Source: Setaria digitata (lineage: Eukaryota; Nematoda; Chromadorea; Rhabditida; Setariidae). Taken from it: a stretch of DNA of 64,000 bases. Of the stretch, positions 1 through 19,293 are shown piece after piece (within the stretch, counting starts at the first letter, position 1; every line of letters begins with the position of its first letter). Below the pieces are notes generated by a model. That model had not been told where the DNA came from. It saw nothing but the letters and a program-made list of their open reading frames with translations, and did no database searches. The DNA lies in NCBI GenBank assembly GCA_003640385.1, contig RCAB01000024.1:62001-126000 (forward strand), written 5' to 3'. The position numbers and the translations under genes were made by a program.

Positions 1-5531
<5,531 letters not shown>

Positions 5532-8500
5532 TATTCCAACTCTAATTGAACAGACATATCAGATATCAGTACTATTGAGAAAAAAGATGCCAGAAAATCG
5601 AAACAACTTCAGTGATATCTGCAAGGGAATGTTGCTCTTGCATTAAAAAGGAAAATATAAATATAATGCAAGAATCAACAAAATAATAATAACTTTGCAT
5701 TTAAAGAAGAGTCTAACATTTTTGGGTATAATGAAGCAGAGATAAGTCTTAGTACAGGAACCAGGATAGACTAAAGCGTTACTGCAAAGTCCTTCTAATG
5801 ACATGAATCACTGAGCTCAGTAAAAAGATTAAGTTTACTCTCTTTGCAAATAATTCTCTTCAGAATTACTTTGTGCAACTGGTAGTAACTGTATGCTACG
5901 ATTAAGCATTAATTGCTAATAACAGTAATGCCGCGCTGTTCAGCGCAAACACAATTGCGCTTCCCTTAACAATATATACTTCATTTTCGCACGCATTCTA
6001 ATCCTTTTCTCACCTCAACGGACTGTGACATTCAATGCTCTGTTTGAATATGGACAATTAAAGTGCAAATATGTGAATTTTATGAATGAAAGGACGATAA
6101 AATTAAAATAACTAAACTAATTGTAAAGTCAAGAACTGAGATAATTTTCTAACGGAAGGAAGAAACGCAACGGGGAGGGGAGAGGAAGAGGAAGCAGAAG
6201 CTCAAGATTTATCAGCTCAAATTTCCTAGCCAAGCTTAGTTAAAATTATCTGTAGCTAAATTAATGGAACATGTGGACATTGTCGTACCGCGCTACAGAA
6301 CACAGAGCAATGTTTCTTGAAAAGGATTTCATAAAACCTAGAATGCTTGGAAAGCAAAACCCCTCGAGAAATAACGATGGCAAAGATTTAAACTGATCAG
6401 AAGATAGTGTCTGTCAAATTATGCGAGCTACCGAGAGAAACGCACACGAAACTAATGGAACAATGGAAGCTTGCCATGGAATCGAGCATGCATGGATGCT
6501 AGTAGGGAATGAGGCTACTGAGGACATCACAAGTGTAGTCATATAGCTATATCGACTTTCGATAACGATGCAGAAGTAGCTGAAATTGAGTACAACAACG
6601 GCACTGATGGCTGATATCCTTCTTGAAGACATCTCGAACAGTACAGCTGCAGAAAGGTTCTATGCTAAACTACACTTTGCCAGCTCTTTTAAGGTAAGTA
6701 GCAAGTAACTGGTGCTTCACTTCCGAGATTGGGCCCTTGCAGAGAACAGACGAAGAAGAGAATTGACTTTAAAGTGTTCACGAATCAGAGTAACTCAGCC
6801 AATGAAGGAGATGAGAGGCTTCTTGAAGAGGAATTCAGAGTAGTTGCTTCGTTGGAGCGATAAGTAACGTGGTGCGTCGGTCTGGAGTATGTGTGGTAAG
6901 AGGCAGAAAGGACAGATTTTGACATCAGCGGTATCAACTGGAAATATTGGCTGTGTTTCGATTGGCAGCTGACACTGAAGAAAGTACATCAGAAGCAAGA
7001 AGCAGAAGTTCCCCAAGTTAGGAAAAACGACTGCTCAATTTCGAGATTCTGTAAGAAGTCTATCCTGTCTCACCTGGGGAATTCCTTAAATGCTTTTCTC
7101 ATCTATCACAGCATGAATCTGCTGATTCCAGCATTCAGTTACACGTATCACACAACGCAAAAAGTACATAGTAAGCACAACAGCTATTGCTTTCTTTATC
7201 ACTTATCAAACTCATTCGCACAAACAGCGGGTCTCATTTTTGCATTCTGATGTTACCAATTTGACAAAATTGACAATTTTATAAATGAGAACGCAAATTA
7301 TTATCAGCACTAGAATGATAACCATTCATGCATTCAGCAAGCACTTAAATATATTCTCTCAATAACCGACTGTCTTAGTACGTGGAAAGTTCTTCCGAGC
7401 CATATGCAATCGGTCTAAATTCCATATCTAATGTTTATAATTGATGTTAGGGCAGAATCAGTACTATCGAAAACTTTCAGCATGTCTGTATCGAGCCAGA
7501 TACTACAAATTCGATCTTATTAAGCAGATTTTTGTGAACAGCCTGATTGTACCCGAGGATTTTACCTTTAGCATCGAGGAATGAGTAGAATTTGGTGCAA
7601 ACCCTTAAATAACAACAAAGCAGCGGAAAAACAAAACTGGAGCAAAGTAGCAATAAGAAGAGCAAACTTTGTTCAGTGAGTTGGTGTATGACTAATGGCG
7701 AAGTACTTGGAAGAGTAATTTATTTAAAGACTAATCAAAATTTTACTGAAAAAATTTCGAAATCAGGCTGGAAACGTAATACATTTGACATTTACAAATA
7801 CTGGTGCAGCGGAAAACACCGAAATGCATTCCAATTGCACAGCTGTTGGCGTGTTATGAGCCTGTCAAGTGGGTGATGCATTAATTCACTACCGGTGAAA
7901 AAAACCAAACCGTCCTTAATTACCATCTTCCAAATGAATTCATCGAGTGGCAGTCTCACTTGCAAATTCGCCACCTTTCATCCTCAAACAAATCACTTTC
8001 AAAAAACTGCTTGTGAAACCCAATACAGCATCTAGACACAGCTCAATGTTCTTCATTAACAGACGGAAGCCGATTTCAAGCTAGTCTAACAAGCGACAAA
8101 TAAAAAAAGCCAAATGTTTGACTATTGATTGATTCAATACACAATCCACTTATTCCATTCATCAGAGAAACACTTGTTTTTAAAAAGTAATTGCGCTGGT
8201 GCTTTTTCAAGTCTGCGACAATTACGCCCAAGTTACACAAGTTTCATTTCTATGCCATCTCTCACTACGTGGTGACTTGCTGAGAAGATCATAGTGAAAA
8301 CTGCTTCCATTCCATTATTGATTAATCTTCACTCCTCAACAAATCAAAATTTGTCAATCAATATTTTATGTATGTACGATGGCATTGTGTTTGTATGCTA
8401 CTGAGAGAGCAATTAACAGTGAAGAATTGACTATTCAACAATCACTGGTATTCGCAGTGCAGATGTGTCCCCTGAAAAAGAAATCCATCGATATGGACGA

Positions 8501-9763
8501 AAGTAGGTCATACGTTTGTCACTTTCTGAGAAGGAAGCGAACTGTCAGAAGTGCTGCTATTTTTCTGGAACATGAAAAGACGTGATTCAAGGAGTATGCG
8601 TAATAGGAAGGAGGCGAAACGTTATCTTTTGCATTGCTTCCGTTTTTCTAATAGCCAAAAATTCGTCCTACATTCTAAACGTAATAATTTAAGTAGTCTA
8701 AGCAACGATTGCAGGAAAGGAAACGTTTCACTTATCTCAAGTTTCAGTTTCAAATTTTCAACCAACATCAAACCGTACAATCTCCTGATAGACTGGTTTT
8801 TCCCTTTAAAAAAGCAATTAAAATAGTGAATTTCTGAGGAAAAAAAAAATGAAAAGAATCCAAATCTTTAAAAACGAATAAATTTTTAGGCTTAAGGTTT
8901 AATAAAATGCTTCATTTCTTCGTCATTCAATCATATGTTATACCATTCAAAAAATTAAATGCTTTGGAAATTCATTTTTTTTTTCGCTCACAACACAAAG
9001 GAGGAAATGCAAAGTGGTCATTATGATTAGTGGTCATTAGTCCAAAGCACTTCTCCATAGGACTCAAAATGCTGATTATCAAGTTGATTCGCTCTATCTA
9101 TCTGTCAGCTCGTCTTTCATTTTGCTAAAGTGCATCTCGTAAGTTTTGTATATATTTTTAAGCATAGTTCTAGTCAAAAAAAGTTCTAAAAGAGTTTGTG
9201 AAAATGATGGGAGCAGAACTGTAGTGCCAAATTTAGCGATTGTTTATGGGACCGGAAGGAATAAAAACTCTTCTGGGCTACTGATGAAAAAATTACAAAA
9301 TAAATGATAAAGTGGGCCAAATATCTGCTGGAACCGAAATTCTTAGGACAGAAATCAAGAATGATAGAAAAGTTTAGAACCAGTGAAGATCGATAACGGC
9401 AATGAGCACACATGCATAATAGTTTACCAACTCTGACAGAGACAGGAATGACAACTTCCGCGAATCTGGTAAATTACATTAACAGTCTTTTCCTTGCTAG
9501 CCAGTTTTCCGTGGTCTAATAGGGAGGAAATGCTGGTAGATGTTAAAGTGCAACATGAAGAGCAAATCATTAGTTTTCTTTCAGGCAGAGATAATAATTC
9601 GTTACTAAATTCATTCAATATTTCCATTCCTCACCTCCTTCAAAAAGGAAATAAATGACTGCACAGATATACAAAATTAATTTAACTGATATACAGATTT
9701 CGAAGTAAACAACATCAGTGATCAGAATTTTGATTGTGGAAATAAATGTCAGGTCGGAGAAGA
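5532..9763. other. intergenic, no gene recognised
   Basis: About 4.2 kb between the start codon of the WDR47-like gene and the 3' end of the next minus-strand gene. Both strands hold only short AT-biased open frames without family resemblance or credible splice chains. A purine-rich stretch lies near 6161-6200. No tRNA-like B-box, mobile-element protein or large repeat was seen. The right part near 5532-5600 should contain the WDR47 promoter; an AG at about 5542 (minus sense ttcaattag) could serve as a spliced-leader acceptor. Confidence 0.5.
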
Positions 9764-12121
9764 TTACAATATCCTGTCGTCTAAATCATCGTCTAAAGTT
9801 GGCTCATCGTTCGTCTCATATAGCATGCACTTTTTCTCAACAATTTTAACATGCGATCTTGGATCAGCAACTGGTTGTAGAGGTTTGAAATCTTCCATTT
9901 CATGAGTAGATCTCATCTCTTCAATTTCCTTTTCCATTTTCAGTTTTCGGTCCTGTTCAACAATCAGTGAATAGGCACAATTAATATCTGTCCCAGTTGG
10001 AAATGAATCGATTATGAATAATTCAAAAAAAGTTCAGTTAGTGCCAGCTATTTCCTATACTATCTACGTCGAGATTTTTGATTATTTCCCCACTGATGAA
10101 ATTGCCATGTTTAATTAGTCAAATAAAAGTGAGTAATCCTTAAATTAATTTGCAGTGTCAAAAAAAAATTAAACATACAAATGCTAGAGGTTTTCGAAAT
10201 TATACCTACTTTCCCCCAAAAAATATTTTGTTTCACACACTTCAGCCATTTCTGAATTAAATTGTCTTATAACAAATTTACTGAGACTTGTTCTCATTTG
10301 TCTAATACCTTCATAATTTCATCCAAATTGCCCATCCATTTAACATTTTTCATTTGTATAACATCCGGTTTGCTGTAAACAGCTGATATCGATTCAAGTT
10401 GTAATTAATACAGTAGTTTAAAAAATTAGTAAAAAAACCACCTTCTATCACCATCGAGCTCCTCTGCCTGTGTCGCTTCTAAATCTTTTTTCTGTAATAA
10501 ATGGAATGCTATTAAAGTGCGCAAGTAGCAGATCTGAGCTCTTTGAAAGTGAAAAATCTGTATCATTTTAAGTGAGATATGAAAAATCTCGACAACACCT
10601 TTTGTGATTTTACAATTGCCGCAATACCTGAAGGATTACTTGCCAAATGAAAAAAATTGAAAGGCAAAGACATAGATCTGTTAATCCTTTCGCACTTCTA
10701 ATGGATATGCTACAAACCTTTTTAAACAATTCGGCGACCGTGACCAAAATTTTTTCCTTAGACTGAAAAATTTTAATTCAAATTTTCTTTCTAAACTGAG
10801 AACTTTTAATTCTATTTTAGAATCGCTAGACACAGTTTAAAAAGAGTATCTGTAGCTGTGTTCGATATTTGATTAGACAGCATGTTGAAAATAAAACCCT
10901 TAGAAATCACGATACTTTTCACGTCTAGGGAGAAACTAAGAGAATGAGGAGTTAAACTAAAATGAATTAACACATCATACTTTAATTTTAATAATCAATT
11001 GCTACTTGAAAATTCCTTAATATAATAAAAGGTATTTCTATAACCGCTAGTGCCTGGTCGCCCAAGGGTTCTACGAATGAATGGAAAGAACTTAATTGCC
11101 TTTTCCTTGGGCGAATTAATTTTTTTATCAACATTTCCGATCATTTGGACTACGGGCCTTTCGTCTACCGACAACCTACTTTTCTAGAAGCATACACAAG
11201 TTCATAATAATATGAAATATAATTTTGCTTTTTCAATTTCGCGTTTTAATTATAATTAAATTGCTGCTTCAACATCTGTTTTTGGCTCTGTATTAGAAGT
11301 TTGATAACTGAAGGCTACTTGCTAAGTTCTAAAATATACAAACCGCATGAGGAGTAACAGTGTTTATTGCGAGACTGGTGGGAGCCTGTAATTTCCGTAA
11401 GCTTTGCTTTTTTTTAGAGACACGTCGTAGCGAATGAACTAGTCGTACCGGTACTTTCACCTTCCTTTTTATAAGTCTTCTCTTGCAGCATATTTGTAGA
11501 TGAAGTAAAATTATTAAAACCACACATAAGCTTTTTGCTACTTCACACATTGCATTTGGCATAACTACAACTGACAAATAAAATCATTTTTATCCAAATA
11601 TTTCACGTTTGTGAGAAGGCTTGTGATCTAGATCGACAGGTATCCCGAATCCAGAGAAGAGAAGAAAGGATTAAATGAGGTTTCATCAAATGTTCGACAG
11701 ACAAGGAGCTTGTATCGATAGGATGAAAAAAAAGTGCCTTTTTTATGGGAGCGATTGAGATTTTTAAGAACTGGTTGCTATCACACCTTCAGTTGAATCG
11801 CCTTTCAAGTTCATTTCCAGGGTAGCTTCTCGTATCACCTTTGAAAGTGACATAAGTCTATATGTGATGACTGCTATACCGAGGAAGAATTGCCTGCTAG
11901 CACAGCCGTATTTCTTTGATTACAAAAATGGAACGAAGTATCGATTGTAATTCGGCTTTTATACGATTTTACATATCTGCCACAAGAAATCCTCAATAAC
12001 TGGAAGAGAATTAATTTAAAATTAAGAAATCAAACCAAGCTGAACTCAGCACAAAACGAGAACTTACTACTGAACTCATAGGCAAACGATGAGTAACATC
12101 ACTGAACTGGAGATTTTTCAT
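9764..12121 (-). CDS. uncharacterised small protein with charged helix and acidic C-terminus
   Basis: I do not recognise this gene. Six exons join in frame: 12121-12068 (start MKNLQFSDVTHRLPMSS), 10762-10718, 10491-10442, 10372-10309, 10251-10206 and 9987-9764 (TAA stop), giving about 160 residues. The last exon is the best supported: a long open stretch with a Glu/Lys-rich likely helix (KLKMEKEIEEMR), then a Pro-containing segment, ending DDDLDDRIL. The exon 10372-10309 (VKWMGNLDEIMK) has good splice sites. The 46-base exon at 10206-10251 and the first exon are joined only by phase and splice signals, across introns of about 1.3 kb and 200 bases, so either could be wrong or an exon could be missing. 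No signal peptide or membrane segment. It starts 242 bases from NAT10 on the opposite strand, suggesting a shared promoter and a basic cellular role. Confidence 0.55.
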
Positions 12122-12363
12122 AAGTACCTATCATCATTGCATAGCGCTTTTGTGTGTTCATTAATCACGGAAGGTTTGGAAAGTGCAAGGGTGAGGGTAA
12201 GGCTGCGCACGGATTAAGGAAGTGATTTTGTGGTGAAGTGAGAAGGGTTGGGTTTGTATGTATGGTTCTTTAAGTAGTTATATTTAATTCCTTTACGCTT
12301 GTAAAATGAATGTAATCTTTTGCTAATTTTTACAGACTTTTCCTCACTGAAGTTCAGTCGAGT
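12122..12363. promoter_or_regulatory. bidirectional promoter between the small minus-strand gene and NAT10
   Basis: Only 242 bases separate the two divergent start codons. This is the sole space for both 5' regions unless there are distant non-coding leader exons. No clear TATA box position can be assigned in such AT-rich DNA. A consensus acceptor (tgctaatttttacag) ends at 12335, about 29 bases before the NAT10 ATG, and could be a spliced-leader trans-splice site; this is inference. Confidence 0.5.
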
Positions 12364-15300
12364 ATGGTTCGGACCAAGTTGGATAACCGTATTAGGACTC
12401 TTATTGAAAATGGCGTTGCTACGGGACATCGTTCGATGTTTGTTATTGTGGGTGACAAGGGAAAAGACCAGGTTTTTTTTCACGGCTTTGCACGTAAAAG
12501 CTAAGAAGAGATTAAGCTGGAAGTTACGGTTCTAATGATTTTACTTTTTTCTTTAAAGAAGCAAAGACCTCATTCTTACTTCAAATCATATTTAAAGTTA
12601 TTTTTCTCAGTTTCTTTGCACTACAGGTTGTCATACTTCATCACATATTATCAAAATCAATCGTTGCTGCTAGACCTTCCGTTCTGTGGTGCTACAAAAA
12701 GGAACTTGGATTCACTTCACATCGGAAGAAACGAATGAGGGAGTTGAAAAGAAAAATTCACAATGGACGTTTGGATATAAAGGTTATTTTTGTTTCATTT
12801 TCCAAGCTGTAAGTGTTTAAACAATAAACTTGGAGTAGAAGACAAAAGTGGAATTTAGATTTTTTGAAATACATTTTCTTCCTTTCTTCCTTGTTTTTAG
12901 GATAATGATCCATTCGAACTTTTTATTTCATCAACGCACATCCGTTACTGTTATTATGCAGAAACGCATAAAATTTTGGGCAGTACTTTTGGTATGCTCG
13001 TGCTCCAGGTCATCTTTCTATATTTACCAATTGTATTTCCATTCGATGATCACAATTCATTTATAATCAATGTCAGTTTTTCTGCAAGTAAATTTTACCG
13101 ACTACTTTTTTTAGGATTTTGAAGCGATTACGCCTAATCTTCTAGCTCGAACTATTGAGACAGTAGAGGGAGGCGGGGTAATTATATTACTATTAAAAAC
13201 TGTCACGTCTCTGAAGCAGTTGTACACAATGGCTATGGTAATCTCTTTTTTCTTTTTTTGAGAGATAATTGTTATGATTACCTCAGCAGAAGTAGCTTTT
13301 TCGAAGAAGTCTTTTTCTTTTGAAAATTGTGAGTACTCATTGCAAATAAATTATTTTAGTTCCAATTTTTACATATGGTCCATGAGAATTTTTAGGATGT
13401 TCATAGTCGTTTCCGTACAGAATCTCATTCGGAAGTAATTCCTCGCTTTAATGAACGTTTTATATTATCGTTGGCAAGCTGTCGCAGTTGTGCAGTTGTG
13501 GATGACCGCTTGATTGTTTTACCACTTTCATCACATATTTTGAAAATTGATATGGTCCCCGCTAGTGCCAGGGTATACTATTTATTTTGTGTTCAGAATG
13601 TAAAAGTCCAGAGTTTGGATTGTATAAAATATAGTCATTACAATTTAATGTCATTTTTGCAGAATTGTCTTAGTACGCAAGAAGAAGAATTAGCATCTTT
13701 AAAAAATTCGTTAGCTGAAACCAAACCGCTGAGCTTTTTGCTAAACAAATGTAGGACACTGTGTCAAGCAAAGGTATGTTTGTTTTTATTTTTTTATTTT
13801 TCACAAATTTGATTTTTGCTAAATGCCTGGTTTGTTTACCAAGAAATATTTAAGTGATTTTCAATGTTTTCTTCCTGAAGTAAACTTAAAAAAATAATAG
13901 GATGGATATAACCACGTTAATATTCCAGACTTTGTTAAGACTTTTGGATGTGATAACTGAGAAAATACTGCAAGCGACATGTTGCATAACTGCAGCTCGC
14001 GGTCGAGGGAAATCAGCGGTTCTTGGTTTAGCTGTAGCAGGTGCAATTGGTTTTGACTACACGAATATATTTGTAACAAGTCCAGCACCAGACAATCTTA
14101 AAACTTTATTTGAATTTGTCGTCAAGGGATTGGAGGCTATGAATTATGAAGAACATACAGATTTCGAATTAATCCAGTCAACAAATAAAGAATATAATAA
14201 AGCCTTGGTTCGGGTCAACATTTTCAAAGGTCATCGGCAAGTCATCCAGGTTTGGAATTAAAGACAAGGGATAAAACTCCGAGTTACTAGTTGCGACATG
14301 TTATCAGTTGGTATCTGCACAGCAAAAGAAGTCAGTTTGTCCTTTGAGATTCAGCGTTGAACGTATTTATTTTTCAGTATATCGACCCGCGGGAATCGAT
14401 TAAATTATCACAAGCCGAACTAGTAGTAATCGATGAAGCTGCTGCTATTCCATTTCCAATTTTAAAGAAGCTAATTTCAGGTGGGTTGTTTTTATAAGTT
14501 TTGAATTGATAGAATTTGTGGGATTATTTGGTATTTATCCTAGAAAAGGTTGAATTTCTAGTATTCTTCTTATTCAGAAACATTTGGAATCTTATAGAAA
14601 TGTTTTGAAAGTTTTGTATTATTTAACTACAAAATCTTCAGGACCATATCTTGTTTTTCTTGCTTCAACAATCAGCGGCTACGAAGGAACAGGGCGGTCA
14701 CTTTCGTTGAAATTACTGCAACAACTTCGTGAACAGGCAGCTGGTTTAATGAAAGATGACAAGAAAGAAGAAATACTAACTGCAGTGAAAGGTCTATCTA
14801 CTAATATTTAAAGTTTTATGAGACGGAATTCAATATTCTTCCACTGCAAAAAAAGTGCAGAATGTTGAAAGCAAGTGATTTTTTAGGACGTGTATTACAT
14901 GAGCTGGTTTTGGAAGAAAGCATCAGATACAAACCAGGAGATCAAGTAAGGCTCCTTGAATTTCGTATTATGCTCATTTTTTCACCATCTTCTTTATCTA
15001 TTTTTTAGGAGAGAGGATAATGGATGAAATATGACCATAAAAAATAAAAAATATTTTTCCATGGCCATATTTTCCTTGTTATTCATTTCACTTATCAGTC
15101 AGTTTTAATAAAAAACAATATTTCATTTTTTTATTGGCATATTTCCCTTGTTCGCTGAATGGTCATGCATTTTTTTTTTTTTTAGGTTGAAGCTTGGTTA
15201 AATCGTGTTTTATGTCTGAATGCTTGTAATGCACATCAACTTGTTTCTGGAATGCCATCACCCAAAGACTGTCAGTTGTAAGTTTTTATTAAACCGTTCA

Positions 15301-17672
15301 TCTTGGACTTCATTGTTTCATTTTATTACATCATCCATCTGTTGCATGGTTCAGATTGTACGTCAATCGAGATACTTTGTTTTCTTTTCACAAGGCTTCC
15401 GAAACATTCCTTCACAGTATTATGGCAATATACGTATCAGCACATTACAAAAATTCTCCCAATGATTTACAAGTAAAACTTTTTTTGAACACTTTGTTTT
15501 CTGACTTATTTTTTTTTTCTCTCTCTTTTTTTTTTCTTTTTCTTTTTTCTTTTTTTTTTGAAGCTCTGCAGAAATCATATTTTTTGAGTATTTTCTCCAG
15601 CTTTTGTCCGATGCTCCAGCACATCATTTGTTTGTTTTGGTTGGACCAATTAACGAGACACAAGCACAGCTTCCAGAGGTTCGTTGTTTCCCTTCCTTTT
15701 GGTTATTATGTTCTGAGGCAGACGCATAGTTTTCTTTCTTTTTTCTGTTTTATTTTTCCTTTTTTTTTTCATTCCTTCTCTTTTTCTTATTCAAAATTTC
15801 CGGTACCAAAACACGCTTAAATACAGGTACTGGCAGTCATACAAATAGCTATGGAGGGAGCTTTATCTTCTGCAACAGTATCCGACAATATGGGAAGAGG
15901 CAAAAGAGCAGCAGGTGATTTGCTACCATGGACAATATCGCAGCAATTTTTGGTAATGTGTAATTTTCCTTATTATTAAGGACTGCAAAGATGTCCTATT
16001 TGTGTTTAGAAATTTGAAATAGTTTTATGGTTCAGTTAAATTTCACGTAGCATTCAGACGTTAAGGCATGTAGTTAAGAAGGTGAAGATTTACTTAACTT
16101 TAGTTACTTTAGTTTGGTTCTATTTATTGGGAAAATTCTCAAGTTTTCAGGATGAAGATTTCCCAACATTGACTGGAGCACGAATCGTCAGAATAGCAGT
16201 ACATCCGGATTTTCAGTGTTAGTTGCTTATATTCATACATGGTGTATGTATAACGGTATAAGCTGTATAAGCTTGCCTACTGGCAGTATCATGATTTTAT
16301 TTTTGGTAGCGAGATATTTACTGATGATACCGAATTGCAGCATTGGGATATGGTTCGCGAGCTCTCGAGCTGCTTCTAGAATATTATCATGGAACAGTAC
16401 CCTGCTTAAAAGAAGACACAGATTTCGATCTGGAAATGAAAGCCAAACATATCGAGGTAAGTAGATATTTTACTGAGCAGCAGAACCCTCTATAAGCGAA
16501 AGTGATATTTAATTGCATACAGTTATTATGGTGAAAAGAATGATGAATTTTGTATCCAAGGCTCTAATCCTCCTTAATCTTCTGCAGGTTATACAAATAC
16601 CTTTTCTTCGATAATTATTTCCTCGATACTTCCTCATTGATTTTAAGCATTTATTACTAATGAAAAAAAAAAAGTCGCTTGTAGAATCCTGATGCACTGG
16701 TATTGCTAGAAGAAGTAATTGAACCACGTGCCGATTTACCACCACTTCTGCATCGCTTGAGTGAAAGGCGTGCTGAGAAATTGGATTATATTGGTACTTC
16801 ATGTGGTTCTACTTGCTTTTATACTTTAATTCTGATTCGAAGTATTGCAGTGTTTTGTTCAACCGTCTCCACATTTCGCTTATGAAGGGATGCTTAAGAC
16901 TATTTCTTTCTTTTTTTATTATAGGTGTCTCATTCGGTTTAAATTTATCTTTGCTTAAATTCTGGAAACGTGCGGGCTTTGTCCCGGTCTACCTCAGGCA
17001 ATCTGTTTGTGATCTCACTGGTGAACATACATGTATTATGCTGAAGGATATGAATGAACGAAGTATGTCTTTATTCTTTTTAATATTGGGTTCTTTCTTT
17101 ACTTCAGAAAAAAAACTGTCCTTTACAGATGAAGACTTGAATGAGAAAACTGATTCTTGGCTTCAGTTATACTGGACTGAATTTCGACGTCGGATCTTGC
17201 ATTTATTCGGATTTGAATTCAATAGATTTTTGCCGCAAATGGCCCTTAGTATTCTTCAGCTGAAAAATAATGACCGCATGAAGAAAAGCAAAAGAGAAGG
17301 TGGGTTTCTGAATTATCTAGATGATTGAATAGTCAAGTGATATGAGAAGATGTAATACTGATATGAGAAGATGTAATACCAATACTTTCTAATTAAAGTA
17401 AGCAAAAGAATTGCTTGAAAATTGACGTTTAGTGCTTACAAGAGAAGAGCTGGGACTATTTCTTTCGAACAGCGATTTACGCCGATTATCTCAGTATGCG
17501 CGGAATATGATCGATCATCATCTAATCACTGATATATTACCAGTACTTGCCTTGTTGTATTTCGAAGAACGATTCGATGGAAGGGTTGGTGGAATTAATT
17601 TTGGCAGTTTATTTATAAAAAAAAGGAAGTCGATTTGGTTTTAATATACTAGTGAACAAAAACTCCATCTTT

Positions 17673-17708
<36 letters not shown>

Positions 17709-18632
17709 ACAGGCAGATCATTTGTGAAAGTAGGGAGGGAAAAGGTTAAATACAGAGTATTGATGGGAAGGATAAAAGTATTTTGATTGAGTGTATTACT
17801 ACATTTTCTACGGTAGATTATTATTAGTGTATTACTGCAATAGTGATTATTTTTATTTCAGGTCAAATTAAACACAGTGCAGTCAGCGATTTTATTAGGG
17901 ATTGGACTTCAACACAAAACAGTAGACGTCTTGATAACAGAGCTAGACCTACCTGCGAATCAGTTGCTAGCTCTGTTTAACAAGGCTATCCGAAAACTTT
18001 CTGAATACCTTGATCAACTCTGTATGGATGCAGTAAGGCAAGAAATCGATGATCAGGAAATGGGCAGGCGGTCAATTAATGCTACTTCAATGGAGCCGGT
18101 TCCTATCTCTCTCGATGTAAGTTTGCGTTAGAGATGTAAAAGGAAAAGACAAATAGTTTCTGCTGCAAATTTTCCTTCGAAACAAATATACTAAGAAACA
18201 ATAATTCTAAAAACTAGGTAAGTAATTTCAGGATGAACTTCAAGAAGCGGCTACAGAAATCAAAAAAAGACAGAAAAGAGATCGAGAGAAACTGAAGGAA
18301 GAAATTGGTCGAGAGTTGAAGCAATATGTAATCAAAGGAAGTGAAGATGATTGGGCGAGTGCTTTGGAGAGTACCGATCTTAAGACAGCTAAGAAAATTG
18401 GCACCATCTTATCGGTTAAATCGTCAAGGTAAATTCAAAAATGAAAATTTTTATAAATTTGCAGCAGCACTCCACATGAAAAGGGGAAATCACGAGGATC
18501 TTGGTTATATCATTGTTGTTATCGAGAAGCTCTTTCAGGACCGAATGCGGAAGCACTGACCACACATTACTTGAAGAAAAAAGCAAATTTTCTGCTCAGA
18601 AGAGGAAGAGAAAGTTTAGAAATTTTAGGTAA
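12364..18632 (+). CDS. nath-10: NAT10/Kre33 RNA cytidine acetyltransferase
   Basis: Twenty-three exons: 12364-12471, 12627-12782, 12901-13008, 13115-13237, 13396-13572, 13663-13773, 13929-14249, 14378-14480, 14642-14791, 14887-14945, 15186-15277, 15355-15472, 15601-15678, 15827-15952, 16151-16217, 16341-16456, 16685-16793, 16925-17062, 17129-17299, 17433-17584, 17862-18116, 18232-18428, 18539-18632. The 1042-residue product is close to the human length of about 1025. The enzyme makes N4-acetylcytidine in 18S rRNA and tRNA using acetyl-CoA and ATP and acts in the nucleolus. Seen here: N-terminal DNRIRTLIENGV block, helicase-like P-loop AARGRGKSA near residue 285, VVIDEAAAIP Walker-B-like motif, GNAT acetyl-CoA loop HPDFQSLGYGSRA near residue 630, and a basic tail (AQKRKRKF) typical of nucleolar proteins. 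The final exon was chosen because it alone keeps this tail. A poly-T run (17675-17705) and a pyrimidine tract (15481-15560) lie in introns. Confidence 0.96.
15481..15560 (+). repeat. pyrimidine-rich intronic tract
   Basis: An almost unbroken T/C run in the NAT10 intron between exons 12 and 13, giving spurious open frames on both strands. It lies upstream of the acceptor at 15600 and may just be an extended polypyrimidine tract. Confidence 0.7.
17338..17379 (+). repeat. 21-bp tandem duplication in a NAT10 intron
   Basis: Two exact adjacent copies of a 21-base unit beginning tgatatgagaagatg, at 17338-17358 and 17359-17379, between NAT10 exons 19 and 20. A further intron of the gene holds a 31-base T run at 17675-17705. 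No function is evident. Confidence 0.85.
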
Positions 18633-19293
18633 AGGCATCTGGAAGAAACCGAAACACATATGAAGATGGCTGCTTTTTTGTGTGAGTTGTAGATGACGGA
18701 TTTTAGTTCTTTAATAACACAACATCAAAATTTACGGGTGTTTTGCTTTTACCCTTAACTGTTATTCCTCGGAAATGTAATAAAATTGCTATGAAGGTGA
18801 CGGACAACATAATTGTTAAGTCAGCGAAATCTAACACGCCACCGAGAACTGATATTTGTTAATATCAATGGGGAAACTGGACCACAATATGACCTATAAT
18901 GGTTGAACAGTAAAATATAAAACAAATTGCTCAGACCTATCGTGTAATACGAGGATCTAGCGCTAAGACATATCGTTACAATTTCCGATAATCTAGTTAA
19001 ATAATCTGAAAGTGAATATCTGGAGTAAACGAGATGAATTACATATACTCTAACTAAGGTACAGCGAAGTAGCATGGTTTTTATTTTTTCTGAAACCAGT
19101 GTGAATCTTGGTACGATAGAGAGGAGGCAAGAGGACGGATATTCATACCCATCAGGATGGGACCGTCACGAACATGATCAGTGAGCAGTAGCACTTGCTT
19201 CATGATCAGTGAAATACGATCAAATCATCAAATCAACATCTGAATCAAGAACTGCAAAAAAAGTATAATGAAATCATCGTTAAAAGTTACGGA
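18633..19293. other. convergent intergenic region NAT10 / TIMM13
   Basis: About 660 bases holding the 3' UTRs of two converging genes. The plus-strand AATAAA at 18779 serves NAT10. On the minus strand TTTATT-type signals occur near 19078-19086. No other gene is seen; the 84-residue minus-strand open frame at 18821-19075 has no recognisable features. Confidence 0.55.
18779..18784 (+). terminator. AATAAA polyadenylation signal for NAT10
   Basis: AATAAA lies 147 bases after the NAT10 TAA stop and is the first clear canonical signal downstream, so the 3' UTR is probably about 160 bases long. Confidence 0.6.

Noticed and set aside
15356..15820. 154-codon open frame on the plus strand
   Set aside because: It is an artefact: it joins a real NAT10 exon (15355-15472) with a pyrimidine-rich intron and the shifted frame of the next exon.
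18435..18559. Alternative last NAT10 exon (KFAAALHMKRGNHEDLG)
   Set aside because: It gives a non-basic tail. Splicing 18428 to 18539 keeps phase with a standard intron and yields the expected Lys/Arg-rich C-terminus.
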